A stretch of DNA of 64,000 nt from Sciurus carolinensis (GCF_902686445.1 NC_062214.1:93290738-93354737); one strand, 5' to 3'; numbered from the stretch's first letter, positions 44,185-57,900 are shown. Notes: generated by a model not told the origin, from the sequence alone. Translations and numbers: made by a program.

Positions 44185-44370
44185 AGATCAGATACCTCTG
44201 TTACTTACATGCTATATGGCCTTGGGCAAGTTATTTCATCTCAGCCAAGCCTCAATCCTTCTTGTGACTTATGGGGATAATAGCCTCTTTGGGGAGAAAG
44301 AAATGACAGGCAAAGAGTTTGGTGTGGTCCTTTATGTGTAAGTTCTCAGCGAATGTTAACTCTGATTGTT
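44185..44370 (+). repeat. MIR SINE
   Basis: TTACTTACATGCTATATGGCCTTGGGCAAGTTATTTCATCTCAGCCAAGCCTCA-type core (blocks TATGGCCTTGGGCAAGTTAT and CAGCCAAGCCTCAA), then GGGATAATAGCCTCT and GTAAGTTCTCAGCGAATGTTAAC. Confidence 0.85.
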
Positions 44371-46068
44371 GGAGAGCTGGAGGGTAGTTTTGAGATGAGA
44401 GGATGGCACCAGATCTCTTATGACATACTCTATGGACATCTTTGTCCCAGAGCAAACCAGGAGCCATGATTTCTCCTTGTCCAGCTACCATGATTTTTAT
44501 ATCACCTGCGGGTTCAGCTTTCCACACGTCTGGTCTCCATTCTAGCTTCTCTCAGCAATTCTCCCTCCCCCTATAGGAAGTATGCATCTGGAATTGTTTT
44601 TATTTGAAGATTAGGCTCCTGGGTATGTGTAGTTTACTGTTGCTGTTTTCATGCCTTGTCTAATGTTTCAGATTCCAGAACCTTGTATGTGTCCTGCTGT
44701 CCAAGGCCTTTACCTTTCCAGGAGGAATTTTTGTGTTCTGGAATGCCAACTTGCCTCTGAATAGTCATGCATAGGTTCTCTGTCCTATCATGATGGTCTC
44801 TAGATGTCCTTGCCTGGAGGTCCTGGTGTCCACTGGAGCACTGATCTGCTTGGTTTCCCCTCTGGGCCCAGGCCCTTTGCCTGTCTAGTTCCTGTGCAGC
44901 CTTCCATGCTTTGGTGTCCCGATACTAAAGCATGTGAGATATACAGGCATATATACACACAAACAAATGGAGAAATAGATAATTTGAAAATAATAAGTAG
45001 AGTTTTGATAAAACTCCTCGGAAATAGGTGGAAAGAAGCCATGTTGTGTAACTGCTGATTGTGTGTCCATTGCTACTTGAAGTTGTTGGCATCAACTCTT
45101 ACTAGTGGCCTTATCGCCCAACATTCATCAGGTCCCTGTGCCTTGTGAGCTGCTCTGCTGAGTGCAGAGAGACACATGGATGGGAAGACCTGCTCTGATC
45201 CTATTAAATGGAGCATACATCAATTCTATGTTTGGCCAAATTCCCTACTAATAGTGGCGTGTTTCTGGTTTTATCTTCAAGATTATAAGTAGCTGAAAAC
45301 TGTATTAGAGAGTGCAGTTATCAGGCTGGCTAATGTAGCTTATAGATAAGTGAAGGAGGCCTGGATTCTGTATCTGCAGAATTAATTTATGGTCCAAGCT
45401 CTTTCACTAACAGTGGGGCTATCAGTAAAATCTGAGAAGGGTTCTTCTTCCTTCATTTTTTGTTTTGTTTTGTTTTTTTAGTGAAAGGTGGCAGCTGCTC
45501 TAGGTGAGCCATAGCTAGAATTCTGTTAAATCATAAAAATCATTTTTAAATGTCTGAATTAGCAGAGAAGCACATGCATTGCAGTCACCTTTCCTCTTGA
45601 TGTTACAGTTGGTGGATCCCATGACAGAGACCACTCCACGTGAGGATTGGGACTGTTAGCAACAGAAATGCCCCCACTGGCAGCATCTCTCCTTCAGGAA
45701 CATTCCAGCTATGAGGCTGGTTTTATGTGACAAGCTTTTGCCAGAATCGGCTTCTTTAAAAATACAGATTGACTTAGCTGTTTCTTCTGCTGCTACTTTT
45801 AAAATTTTTCAGTCCTTGCTAAATGAAAATCAGACATTTGGAACCATTACCACTCTAATGACCTAGGACCAAGGACTGTACCAAGTGATCATGAAGCACA
45901 TTTTTCTGTGGGACTGAAGATGATCCAGGACACTTTTACATGTGTACATATGACAGGGGGAAAACTACACATTACCCAGCAAAGCAAATTCCCTAAAGCT
46001 GATGGAAGGTATGCCATTCCTACACCATGAGATATTTTTCAAGAGTACCTTTAATGTCCTTCTGATTA
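44371..46068. other. Unique sequence
   Basis: No gene or recognisable family. ORFs up to 91 codons are not recognised. A TTTTG run is at 45,459-45,479. Confidence 0.45.
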
Positions 46069-46140
46069 CAAAAAATAAATAAATAAATAAATATATATAT
46101 ATATATATACATATTGTATATATATATACATATATATATG
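46069..46140. repeat. (AAAT)n(AT)n microsatellite
   Basis: Six AAAT units followed by about 9 AT units, then TATATA with interruptions to 46,140. Alternating AT is prone to cruciform extrusion. Confidence 0.93.
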
Positions 46141-46680
46141 CTCATTTTGGAATAGAAAACAGCAATAAAATATCCTAGAAATGGCTACCTTCAATGTCTA
46201 TGTACATATGCATACATTTCTATTTTTGAATATCTGCATTATGCCTTTGGCATCAAACATTATATTTTATGCATTTCTCATGTGATTTGAAATAGTTCAA
46301 ATCATTATTTTCCATGGCCATATATACAGTCCATACTGGTTGTATCATATTTATTTAACTGTTGACACAAAATATCAGTGTATTTTTATTTAGACATCAT
46401 GAGTTGGATTGTTTTAAATGACTTTGTGATAGAAGGACAAATATGTCTTTGGTCTAACAGGTTTGAAGTTCATATTGACTATGAGAAGAAATTGCCTGTA
46501 ATTAGCATCTTCAAATTTTCTATTCTACTCACAATCTAAGTTGATGAATGTTTAAAGATTCAAATAATACATAGGACTTATTTTGGAGATTCAATTTTTG
46601 TAGTTATGTGTACCCAAACCAATAGTAGAGCTAAGAATAGTCGAAGCAATGCAACATTAAGAAATGGTAGGAAGGGAAGA
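46141..46680. other. AT-rich, possible decayed L1
   Basis: TACTGGTTGTATCATATTTATTTAACTGTTG and GTGTATTTTTATTTAGACATCATGAGTTGG recall antisense L1 3' sequence, too diverged to call firmly. No gene. Confidence 0.4.
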
Positions 46681-46918
46681 ATGCTGACATTTATGGAACA
46701 CATGCTCTGTGGATGCTCATACATTATCTCATTAAGTTCTCACAACTAGTCCCCCAGATAAATGTTGTTTGTCCTGGTTTCACAGAAGACAATGCTGAAC
46801 TCAGGGAGGTTCTGCACTTGCCTAGGTTTATACAGCTAGAAAGTGGCAGAACCAGCATTTGAATCCAGGTCTGTCAAATCTAAAATTCACATTTCTCCTG
46901 TATTAACCCATGCTGCCT
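46681..46918 (-). repeat. MIR SINE, near full length
   Basis: Antisense MIR: GACATTTATGGAACACATGCTCTGTGG, CATTATCTCATTAAGTTCTCACAA, GGTTTCACAGAAGACAATGCTGAACTCAGGGAGGTTCTGCACTTGCCTAGG, AGCTAGAAAGTGGCAGAACCAGCATTTGAATCCAGGTCTG, and GTATTAACCCATGCTGCC. Confidence 0.92.
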
Positions 46919-48014
46919 AAATACAATTAACCTCCAGACTGAGGTTATTGCTGCCAACTTCCCTGCCCCTTATCACTATAAGGCTCTCAAAGAAATTCAG
47001 AAAGATAATCTTCGAGGTCAGTGTCTTCTGTTTTTTGGAACCACTTAGGGGCAGATACGGAATCCACCGTCCTTCCAACCCCAGCATCATCTCCCCTCCT
47101 ACTCCCTCGACCACAGCAATTCAGCATTTTCCTGTTTTGTGTATTGGGCTTCTGAGTGCTTCACTGGAATGCAATTGACTTCCTGTAGAAACTTGACTCA
47201 AAGCAGATCTATTCTAACCCCACTGCAAAGTGGGCTTGTTAAATTGGTACTTTCCTCCAAACATCCTTCCCAGATTTCCAGTGGAAATCTTGATCCATTG
47301 AGCCAATTTTGTTGTTTGAGAGTTCAAGAAGAAATAAGAAGAATTTTCTTTCTGTTAACTCTGCATTGTACTTTTTATATCTCCCCTTAGAAAGATCATT
47401 TTCTTCATAACCCCTACTAATCCCCACTTGGAGGATTCCCTGTCTTTCCTATGATAGCTTTAAAATGGCATGTAGTCCTGGCACTGTCCATGTGGCACAT
47501 CGTGGTTCTCATCACCTGTGCACCTTGGTCCCTGGGCCACGTATTTGTCAAGCAATTCCTGAGCTCAGGCCCTTATGAAAGTCTCAGCAATGTCTCTTTA
47601 TCCGCCTTCATTTCATGCTTCACATTTACAGAATGCTGTTTTACAAGGATTTTTCGACATTTATTTAAAACACTAATAAGAATACACTTACTGAATATTA
47701 AAGCTCAATAATAAGACTCTACCTTGTGAAACGTGGCTCAACACTAAACAACAATGCTGTGTGAAAATGTGTAATGTAATGTGAACTTGCAAATTATAAA
47801 AAAGTTGTTTTATCACTTCATGGTTGCTTTACATATATACCTTAGGCTAAAGACTCAATGAGCTAGTGTCTATGAACAGGAAATACCTCTCCTGGCATCA
47901 GTAATTGGAGGTGCATTTATTGTACTGTGCCATTACTGTTCCAGCTAGGTCTTGTCCATTCTTAGTTAGCAATGCCTGTCAGTAACTTGAGGGCTCATGT
48001 GGTTTACTGATGTA
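46919..48014. other. Unique sequence
   Basis: No repeat family recognised, no gene. ORFs up to 86 codons are not recognised. Confidence 0.45.
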
Positions 48015-48180
48015 AGTTTGCATGACACTTTCACATCCTTTCATTTATTCTTCCCAATAGCCTTTCACTGTAGGTATGGATTGCTGCTCCTACTTTATAG
48101 AGGCAACTGAGGTCACACCCTCCATGAGCATAAAGAAGAAACTGGATTGAATTGTCTTCAACCTCAGAGTCTGCTGCATA
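48015..48180 (-). repeat. MIR SINE fragment
   Basis: Antisense MIR: CACATCCTTTCATTTATTCTTCCCAATAGCC, CTTTATAGAGGCAACTGAGGTCACACCC, and GAAGAAACTGGATTGAA. Diverged. Confidence 0.7.
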
Positions 48181-49424
48181 GTATTTGATTTTCAGAATTG
48201 AGTAGCAATTATGTCTTTTATATTATCTGGGTGTCCTTGTCTTCGTATCCTCACAAAATGAAAATTCTCAGTAAACATACATATTTACTTAAACAAGCAT
48301 TTTGCATTCACAACCAAAAGCTAAACTTTGCAGTTTTGCAAAAACTAAAGCTAATCCCTCTTCATGGACAGCTGCCTATGCTGTAGAACATAGGTCCTAC
48401 ACCCACTGCCATACACGTGCCAACACAGTGTGGTCACCCCAAACACGGTTATCACTCTCTGTCAGTACCCTGCCTGAATGTATGAATGCAAGACAGTGTG
48501 GTATTTTGGAACATGATGTTAAGTTTCCTGATTGGAAATGTTCTCGAACTAAAATATCCTCCATGACAAGCTTTTTTTGTGGTTAAAAATAAAGATCAGC
48601 ATCTCACAGGTTACCCACTCTGCTAATTACTTAGACTTCAGATCAGGTATTTGTGGTGAAATTAGCATGCAATAACCATCGGGTTTTGACCAGGGCTTCT
48701 GATAGAAGAAAGGGATAGCTGTAGGTGATAAACTGGTAAGAAAAAAAGCAGCACAGTTTTCAAGGTTAAATTTGATCTCCTAGGTTAAATGACGGCTTAA
48801 AGTCTTAATGATGTTCAGCCAGGGAGCTGGGTGAACAGGGGAGGCAAATCTGCTTCCTTCTCAGGGGAGGGCTATGTTGAAGGGTGTGACTTTTCATTCA
48901 AAGAGGCTGATGACTGGAACTACTGATGTAGGTTAAGTCCCCCCTTGCATCTCCTATAGGAGGCTCTGCAGGAACTGGTTATTTTCCAATTAACAAAGGG
49001 GAAGAGGTTGTTCTCGCATCAGAGGCTCTGACTTACCTTTTTGTATCTATCTAGCTCTGTAAATCTATGTCTCTCTCCATATGTTTATTTATGTTACTCT
49101 ATGCTTATAGTTTCTGAGATCTAGTCCTAAAATAACTGAGGTTGAATCTGAGGAAAGACCCTCCTGTGTCTGAACACCTCTCCCTTTGGTGTCCTCTGTC
49201 TTTGGCTAAAGGTGTTATCTAAATGTGAACACAGTGTGGACACTACTTTTTCCTCTCCATCCTCCCCACTCCATCCCTGCTTCGATTCTTTAAATGGCAT
49301 AGAATATGCTTCAGAATGACTCACCCTCCAAAAGGAATGGGGCCTTTTTATTCTCCAAAGTGCACTATCACAAAATATTGTTTCAACTGACATGGCAACA
49401 CCCCCAACAATTCAACCAATTCAA
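48181..49424. other. Unique sequence
   Basis: No gene or repeat identified. A perfect minus-strand donor AAAAG|GTAAGT near 49,036 has no convincing acceptor. Confidence 0.45.
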
Positions 49425-49580
49425 GCCTCTTTGGGTCTCAGTGACCACATCTGCAAATTGGGGAAAGTAATAGTACCTTGTCAGAAGATTGGTTGAGGAG
49501 TGCATGTGTGGATATTTGTGAAGAGCTTAGAGGAGTAGCTGGTTCCCAGTAAGCTGTCAAAATTGTTCATTCAATAAAGT
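49425..49580 (+). repeat. MIR SINE 3' part
   Basis: CTCAGTGACCACATCTGCAAATTGGGGAAAGTAATAGTACC (blocks ACATCTGCAAATTGGGG, AATAGTACC), GATTGGTTGAGGAGTGCATG, then AGAGCTTAGAGGAGTAGCTGG and CATTCAATAAA. The tRNA-like head is missing. Confidence 0.8.
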
Positions 49581-50639
49581 CAGAGGTTAACACCCAGGAG
49601 ATAGTGAACTATGTAGCCATTAGTCATAAAGTAGATAAAAAACAATGTGCTTTTGGCCAATATTAGCTACCTTAGAGGAGGAATAGAAGGTTAGTGTCTA
49701 CTGAATGCTGCAGCTTACCCAACCCCCGCTGACTCTAGGAAGTTGAGAACCCAGGACTTGCAAAAGCACCCTGGCTGGTCTCCAGTGGAGATGACACTTC
49801 AGGGAGGAGGAGACTGTCAGGCCTTCTTAAAGCCAAGTCAGATCATCACGTATTTGCCCACTGTCTGGAGGAGTGGAAAACTCCATGCTGTCACTTCAAG
49901 CACTCTGGGGATCACATCTGTCAAGGGTGGAATTGCTCATCCCATACTCTGGGGACAAGGACTTGGAATCCAAGTCTGACATGTGATCAACACTCTGTTT
50001 GGGACAGCAAACTCTTCTGGAAGGGAATTTGGTAAGATTTTCTGCAAGTCAGTGTGCAGCTGGGCCGGACTTTGGCACATCTCCTTTTGAATCGAACTGT
50101 GGCTTTCCATGCTCTCTAGGGTTTGGGACTTGGCTCCAGCCAAGGAACATACACATACCTCAAAGGCCTGATGCTGTTGCTCTTCATTTCTACATATTAT
50201 GGAATTTTACTGATCTGGGTCTGAAGCATGGGCGATTATCCCAAAGTGCCTGCGTTCTCATCCATTCATTCCACAGGGTGTGCATTTGTTTATCCTTTTA
50301 TTGAACTGTCTAATAATAGCCAACTGTGTGACAGTCAGTGAGGTAGGGCTAGTCACTAGATTAGATTGTAAAGAGAACCAAAAGCTTTTAAAACATATGC
50401 ACATGTGGGAGAGATTTGTATAAAATTGATCACGAGAAATTTTTTATTTATCTCTTCTGTGAATACCCAGTGCCTTTTATAGCACCTAGCACATGGGTGT
50501 TGGGGTATCCCTTAAATCTTAGCTAATGGAGGACAGTGGGATAAGTGGCACAGCAAAGCTGAGGACAAAGCCCTGTGAGAACCAAATACATCATGCTTGT
50601 GTAGCACAAACACCTAATTGTGTTCAGTGATTTTAATTT
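49581..50639. other. Unique sequence
   Basis: No gene. A 101-codon ORF (49999-50304) is not recognised; a possible decayed L2/MIR tail lies at 50,455-50,520. Confidence 0.45.
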
Positions 50640-50760
50640 TGCAGTTTGGTTTTATATTCACTGTGTTACTCATAAATAACATAAATAACTCATTAAATTT
50701 AATTTCTTATTTCCTTTATAGATGAAACAGAGGAGCTAACCACCTCCCCAGTATCACACA
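50640..50760 (-). repeat. Probable MIR SINE fragment
   Basis: TTTATAGATGAAACAGAGGAGCTAACCACCTCCCCAGTATCACACA is a diverged antisense MIR core (blocks TAGATGAAACAGAGG and AGTATCACACA). It borders a tandem repeat. Confidence 0.5.
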
Positions 50761-50812
50761 CATCAAACTGTCTCTGGACTGAAACTCATCAAACTGTCTC
50801 TGGACTGAAACT
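50761..50812. repeat. Perfect 26-bp tandem duplication
   Basis: Two identical copies of a unit beginning CATCAAACTGTCTCTGGACT, at 50761-50786 and 50787-50812. Confidence 0.95.
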
Positions 50813-53800
50813 CATGTGTACATTCATGGCATTCCTCTGTTTATGCCAAAGGGGCTATTGTTATTTCTGTAGGAGATGTCAAAACCTAATGTTTTGGATG
50901 TTATAATCTTCTCCCATTTGGCTAGAATGCCTGGATTTGGTCATTTATTTATCTACACACACATACTGAGTTCTACATGCCAGGTGCTAAGTTAATTAAT
51001 TATCCTGCTTAAGATTTACTACATGTACTATGTGGGGTTTTCCAGTGTTCTAAAGTTTGGAAAAGGATAAATTGTCCTCTACCTTGACACCGTATTGATC
51101 ACGCTATTGTTGGGCTGATTTAGAAGGAACAGGAGGCTCAGACAATACCCAGGCTCCTCAGCAGGAACATTCCTCTCACCAGTCCCTACACAAGATGAAT
51201 GGTGTTGAGCTGAAGCTGCACCGTCCATCTTTACATCCTGGAAAATCCATCTAAAAAGTAAATCCTCCATAGGGCTAGCACTAAGCCATGGAAGCCTGAT
51301 TTTGATAAGTTTATTCACCATTTCACCTCGGATTTAAGGTCATCTGTAGAATGGGGGACTGCATAAGAAGCCAATTCCTGAGGGTCTTTATCTTTCCAAG
51401 CCTTGGCTCTAGTCCATCTCCCTAACCTAAATGATGGCTTTTATAATGCCATAGCTACCAAAATTTCCCTTCTTCCTAGACCGCCTCTGCCTCCTAGGGT
51501 CTCAGGCTTCCTGTTTGCTTTTCACTCCCACAGATTCCTGCTGGGCTGTTTTTTGGCGCCATCTCTCTGGTCCCTGGGGAGGATAATGGAGAGGAGCTGA
51601 GAAGATTCTGTGGAGCTGGCTCTTCCTGGGCTATTTTATGACTCATGGACTGTAGGGGGTGCTGGCCTCAGGGCGGGAGAAGGGAAACTTGTCTTTGTTG
51701 CTTCCTTTCTGCTTCAAAGAAACAACTCAAGGACCTCCTGTCTCAGGCAGCCAGCTGCCTTTCCACAGAAGGTGGACCATTTGCAAAAGTGACAAAACAA
51801 ATAGACAAACAAAAACCTCTAGAATTATCCTAAAAATGGTACCTGGGCAGATTTCTGAATATGTAATAAGTTACATCTCTTCTGACTCCGCACCCCTTTG
51901 TTTTTCCCTCTTTTCCTCTGCTTTACACCCTTTAAAAAAGAAAAAAAGTGACAAGGAACTGGCTTCTTCCCCAATCAAGAGTAGGAACAGTCCTTTGGCT
52001 TTTGAGCAGCTCATGAGATTTTTCTTCTGCATAAGTTTCAGGGAATGTCTTCCAGAAAAGTCATGAGCACGGAGGGTAAATGGTTGCAGCTGGATTAACA
52101 CCCTGCCTTCTGGGTTCCAAGACAGTGGTGGCATCTTTCTCTGCACAGTTAGCCCTATTTTCTAGAACATAGTCTGGAATGCTCACTTGCCCTTTCCTGC
52201 TCCTGCTAAGTTAAAACATCAGGGTCTCCCTCTACCTTGAGTGTGGGGAGGAAAGTGATGCTGTTGCGAGGTGTCTGAATCCTTGGATCTGGGCCCAGTG
52301 ATTCACCACATTTGCTGTTTCTAAACACATCATCTGCCTTTGTCAAGTTTCTGCTGTGGTTGGATAATTAATGTTATTGGAGGAAACGAGGAATATTTTT
52401 CCCCTCACAGCTGAAGATGAGACAATTTGTCAAGCATCACACAAGTGTATTTTGCTTAATCTTTCCCATTTGAACAGTCTCTGTTACTCAATAGGCCACA
52501 GATTCTTCCCAAGATCTTCCCATGCCTGAGGCCACAGCTCCCCAAGAGCCAGGATTCACTAGAAGAGGGCAAACAAGCAACTCTTCTAGCTTTACTCTGT
52601 AGCTTCCTCTTTTTCTCACTTTTTTTTCCTTCTCAATTTTGAAACGCTTTTCATCCCTTCTTGAGTTGGATTTGACTGCTTTTAAAGTTTGAGGATTGCA
52701 TGTCTGAAGAGGATCCATTTCCTCCAACTTCTAAAGCCAGAGGAATGATAGTCTTCCACGTAGATCTCTGAGGTACCCAAAGACTCCTTGCCAGGGCTCA
52801 CCTCCCATTTCTAGTGCCTGAAGCGGAGCAAGCATTGTTCCCATTTCTCAACAAGTGTTTTCTGCCATGACCAGCAGAACCAGTGACATTTCCACTCAGG
52901 ACACACACCCTCACCGAGGCACAAACACAACAGTTGCCCCAGTTTCAGTACCATTTTCTTTTCCACTCAAAAAAATATACAGGGCTGTGAGGGGGGATTT
53001 GTTATGTGGTAACCTCGAATCTCTAATTTATGAAGTAAAAGCTTAATTGTTTGGAAACTTTAGAACTTGTACTATTCTTAGCCACAAATGGCGCATGACA
53101 CATCTGGAATGATAGTTCACCTAGAGTCACTGAGAATGACTGCTTTTCACAACAGAGATTTTTCCATAGCCCTCTGACCCAGAAGCTGGGTTGATAATGG
53201 AGTCTGTGGCTCATGGTTTCTTAGTGAATTGTAAGACTTATGGATCTGAGAGACTTATAGACCAGTAATCGTTTGACGATCTTAGGAAGACTTAGGATAT
53301 TTATTGCGTCAGTTTACCTGTGGATCTTTCTTTTTTAGCCCTTTTCTTCAGTATGCATTTCCATTTCATAAATAGGATATGTTAAGAGTAAAAATGACAT
53401 TCAAAGATCCAAAGAGGAATTTTGTTGGTGGAAAACAATGCCTTCAAAATTAGCTGTGATCTTTCAGAAGGGTGACTTGGGCGTTGGAGAAGAAGTAGGT
53501 TCACACCTTGGAACTGGGAGATGGAGATGTGAAGAAAGGATTTGGTTAGGAGTGTGGGACATACATGCTTGAGACCCACGAATCAAGCAGAGCCACCAGC
53601 TTCCTGTCAACAAGCTCTGTGTGCTCACTACAGACAAGGTGTCTAAGTGACTAGAAGTGGGTTAGCTTTACAAAGTCTGTGCTTGATGAAAGATCGATAG
53701 ATGCCATTGAACATGAGCGATAATGACTGTGTTCCGCTCTAGCCTGGGCCTCTATGTCATTGTGTGCCCTTGCATAACACTTTGCTCCTGAGGGTTCTTA

Positions 53801-54439
53801 GTGATTGAAGAGAGAGCCCATGCATGAAACCTATGATCCAGAATAACAAGGTCGTTACTGATGCATGTAGCTGTGGAGAAGAGTCATGGAGTTTTAGAGC
53901 CAGAAGAAAATTTAGAGTGTGTCATGCCCAAATCCCCTCATGCAAATCAATTAACAAAAATTATATAGCCAAACATTCAAGTTGATGCCCTGTAATTAGT
54001 AACTGAGTTTGAGGTACTCAACAAGGTAATAAAGCCCATTAACAGCCGTCAGACCCACTGAGTCTCTCTGGCACTGCTAGTGGGTTAACAGCTGCTCACT
54101 GGATGGAGTGGCTGAAAGGAAGAAAATGTTCTCTCTCTGGGTGTGTTGGGCTTCATCCAGCCTATGCCAGTCACACCCATATCTCCTTTTCTGTAATAAT
54201 TAGCAAACTTTCAGCTACTTGTCTAGGATCTGGAAAAAGACCAGAGCATTGGGGGATAAACTTTAGTGCAAACCTATGTAAACAGGAAATGGATCTCTCA
54301 TGCCCTTCTCCCAGGGTAATGGGCAAGCTCCAGGACACAGCATTCTGACCCAGCCTCTTAGAGTCCTGAGGTCCAAGCTCCTGGTGCTTGTGGATCTTTT
54401 GGTCCTGTCTGCACTCTCATGACACTTTTTTCTGATGTT
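50813..54439. other. Long unique stretch
   Basis: More than 3.6 kb with almost no identifiable repeat. A short antisense L2 tail may lie at 50,935-51,020 (TCATTTATTTATCTACACAC, ATGCCAGGTGCTAAG). ORFs reach 135 codons (51659-52066), overlapping others and unrecognised. No gene or splice-pair stood out. Confidence 0.4.
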
Positions 54440-54720
54440 GTACTCTGCTAGAACACCTTTCCTCCCTTAGTTTAGCTGGTATACCCTTATGCTCCAAAGG
54501 TTGCTTCAGCTGTGATTCCCATCTTCCACTTGAACCTGTGGCACATCAGTCACTCCTCTATCCACAACCATGCTTCGTCCTTGCCTCCATTAGTCTGTGA
54601 GTTGTTTGTTTATCTGTAAGTGCTTGGATCTAATGCTCTTAACTTTTTCTCAGTATAACCTAGAGCCTGGCTTTATATTTACCTAATAAATACCTTTGCA
54701 TTTGAGTGGATGAAAGCATA
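54440..54720 (+). repeat. L2 LINE 3' end
   Basis: L2 blocks in order: CTAGAACACCTTTCCTCCCTTAG, AAAGGTTGCTTCAGCTGTGATTCCCATC, CTTGCCTCCATTAGTCTGTGAG and GAGCCTGGCTTTATATTTACCTAATAAATACCTTTGCATTTGAGTGGATGAA. Confidence 0.75.
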
Positions 54721-54732
54721 AATAGATGTCCT

Positions 54733-54760
54733 AAAAACAAACAAACAAACAAACAAACAA
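54733..54760. repeat. (AAAC)n microsatellite
   Basis: About seven AAAC units, between two L2 tails. Confidence 0.95.
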
Positions 54761-54779
54761 GAAAACAGCTCTTTTGGTT

Positions 54780-54905
54780 TTATTTCTCCATAAAAAGTAA
54801 GCTCTGTGAGGGCAGCAATGCCTATTTTGTTCACTGAATGCCCCAGCAGCTAGAAAATTACATAGGAGATTTCAATAAGTATTTGTTTAATGAATGAATG
54901 GATGA
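54780..54905 (+). repeat. L2 LINE 3' end, second copy
   Basis: GTAAGCTCTGTGAGGGCAGCAATGCCTATTTTGTTCACTGAATGCCCCAGCAGC (blocks AGCTCTGTGAGGGCAGC, TGTTCACTGAATGCC) followed by TTTCAATAAGTATTTGTTTAATGAATGAATGG. A better-preserved L2 tail than its neighbour. Confidence 0.9.
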
Positions 54906-57900
54906 ACTTTTTAAAATTTTTAACTTAACAGATGTTAGACTTTTGTTCACAGACTTGATAGACTTAGAAGACAGTGTTAGACCCGTGATGATGCCTTTTC
55001 CAGTGTGGATTTGGGTGTTTCTCATCTTGCTTACTGCCGCTTCCTTCTGCAGCTTCTTATCATGGAGAGTTGGGCAGCAACTCAGCCATTCCCCCACTTT
55101 AGGAATTGGGGAAGCTCTAAGAGAATGTGTCTTAAGCATTGATTTCAGAAAAATGTTCACTTAACATGTGTGCTTATAATTTTACTTTGGTGCCACTGTC
55201 TTTCCTGGTTTATCATTCTCCACCAGGATATCTGGAAAAGGAGGCTGCAGGAGGTGCAGAGTTTGTTATTTTTAGTTTTGCTTATAGAGGAGAGGAGCTA
55301 TGGAGTTGCAGAGAGTGAAATAGCATTGGAATTTTTCCCAAGTTACTCTTGCTGACCATTCGATGGAGAGAGATGAACAGCTCTGGTCCCTGATTCTGAA
55401 GCAGGGTGGGCCCTTTTAAGGTGAGACAGACCAGTTGCTGGGCAAGTGCACAGACTGGGTGGCATAATTCAGAACTCATGTTTTGTTTACTGGTTTCACC
55501 TTGCCCTATCATAGAATCCTGCTAATAGTAAGCATGTAATAAATAACTGAAGTTGAAAGTAAATGTTTGATAAACTTCATTGTCAGAAAGACCATCAGTG
55601 GTCAGATCTTTGAAACTTCCTGTTTACAAGATGAAGATGATGGTGCCAGAGAGGGGTTATGCAGCTTGAAGTGTCACAGTTCTCTAGTAGTGCTAAGCGC
55701 CAGTGTGCAGTGCTCATCCTGTGGGACATACCCTGTGGGCACTTGTGTTGTAAACATGAGATGCACGACTATGAGATGCTCCACTATTTAGAATCTGGGG
55801 GTGGGTTTCAGTCCTTTTATTTGCCTATTCAGCTCCACTTGGTACTCAAATGTTAGGACTTGATAATGATTATGAGCTTTGTTCCAGATATGTCGTCCAC
55901 AAAATAAAGAATACAGGAGGAAGGTCCATTTATTCACGTAACGCATTTAATGGTCGCTTATTAAGCATATGACACTGCGCTTGGTGCCTGGTAAAAGAAC
56001 ACCAGATGAGGAGCTTCTAGTTCAGGGTGTAGTCCTGGCTCTGTTGCTTAACGACTGTGTTTCTTATCCAACGTGAAGTTTGGTGTCCTCTCCACATCAG
56101 GCTCAGCTGACATCACAGAATGCCAAAAACTCAGTTCATGTTCTATCAGCTGGTATCATCTGCCTGTGCTGCTGGGTTGTAAGTAAATCTAAGGGTACAT
56201 TGAGTTTAAAGTAAAAGAATGCCGCCCATGGTTTGTGGGTGGGGTCTGCTGGGAGATGGGTAGTGAGTAGCATGTATTCAACTTCATTGCCTTCCTGGGT
56301 GAGATTATCCCTGAGGTTCCCACTCTTGTGTTCCATATTGCTCAAGATTCTTGAGTCTTTTGCTCTTAAGAATGTAAAACTTCCACAGATAAGGCATGGT
56401 TCTGTTTAATTTAATGTAAAAAAAAATGAAAGCAACAAAGCACAGCCAAAGCAATGGGATGATTACAAATGTCTATTTATAAGTAGAGAAATGGCAATTT
56501 TACTACAAACACCTTTTTTCTTTTCAGACCATTGGCCTTAAACAGAACAAAAGAAAGGTATGGTTTCCCTTGGTCAAATTAGGCTCCCTATACTGCAGTA
56601 TGGAGTATTGAAAGGAATCCAAATCCACTGGTGGAATTCTGCCTGAGTTACTATTTAGCCTAAATGAAAGTTTAGTCATCTATGCCTCATTTCAGTGAAA
56701 ACCTTGAATCTTTAAATAAGTCACATGAAGTTTAAAAATATAAGCAAGAGCCTTTTTGTATATTTTGGTCTAGGAGACAGATTTAACTCTAATTCGAAAT
56801 TGTGTTTCATTAGGGATGTTTTCTTTTGAGTATGAGTTTAAATTAAGGTTGTTATACATAATCATGTTAGCATAGGGAGGGCCGAGCAAGGTCATAAAAT
56901 GTGGACCAAATTTATGAGATGGTTTTGTTTATATGTACACATCATCTGTGTGTGCTCATATATGTGTAAATGATGGCTGTACAATAATTTTTAAAAAACT
57001 GTTTGCCCCATTTTAGAGAATGGCAATCACTGTAGAACTTTACAAGGTCAAAGAGGATCAAAAACAATAGGACCAGTAAATGCTTTGCCTGTGATTTTCC
57101 AATAGTACATTTCTTCTGCTTCTAAGAAATATGGTAGAATAGCCTTACCATATCATCCTTGTGGTTTATCACTACATAGAACCATAGATTGTTGAGTTTA
57201 TGAAATATTTAACTTCCTAGTGTCAAACTTACAAGTTAATTTTTAGGAGTGTATTAGTATTAGTCCTGGATTGTCACATAAAGAAGAGTTTTGCCATGTA
57301 TGATATTTCTGAACTCTTGGTTCTTTCCTTCCATCTCTCTGGAAAGCTGGGGCTATTTGCCTGCAGCCCCCTGGATAGTCACAACAGAGCTCAGAGCTTG
57401 GAATCACACCAGAATTCTTGATTCCTAGTCCAGTATTGTTCTGTCCTCAAATAATTAAGAGAATAAAGACAGAATTAACATAGTGTACAGACCAGTGGAT
57501 ATGAAAGAGAAGAAATGGGAGTTCTTATCCAATGATTTGGCCTTCCTGAATCATGCTTGGCAGGCTGCTCAAGATTTTCTCCTGGGGGTATTGGTATGTT
57601 TTGTCATCTCTGACAACAAGAAACAGGTAGCTTATCTTTAATAGTGCTTTCCCTTTGGTTGTGGCTGCCTGGAAGCTCCTGGCTAGTGTTCACATGGAAT
57701 CTTGACAGTTGTATTAATCATTTTGAGGTTAGTATATTTGCTTCCTCTTTTCCTCAGCACTGATTTATAGCATATCTGTGCTTTGTTGTAATCTGCAAAT
57801 CCTCTCTGGAGGGTGGTGGAAAGGCAATGAATAAATAAAAAGGAAGTGATTTACAGAGAATGGCATCTTCTTAGCAGCTGGACTAAGCTCTTTTTCTAGT

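Noticed and set aside
51659..52066. 135-codon plus-strand ORF
   Set aside because: Overlapped by two other frames and an antisense ORF; no motif.
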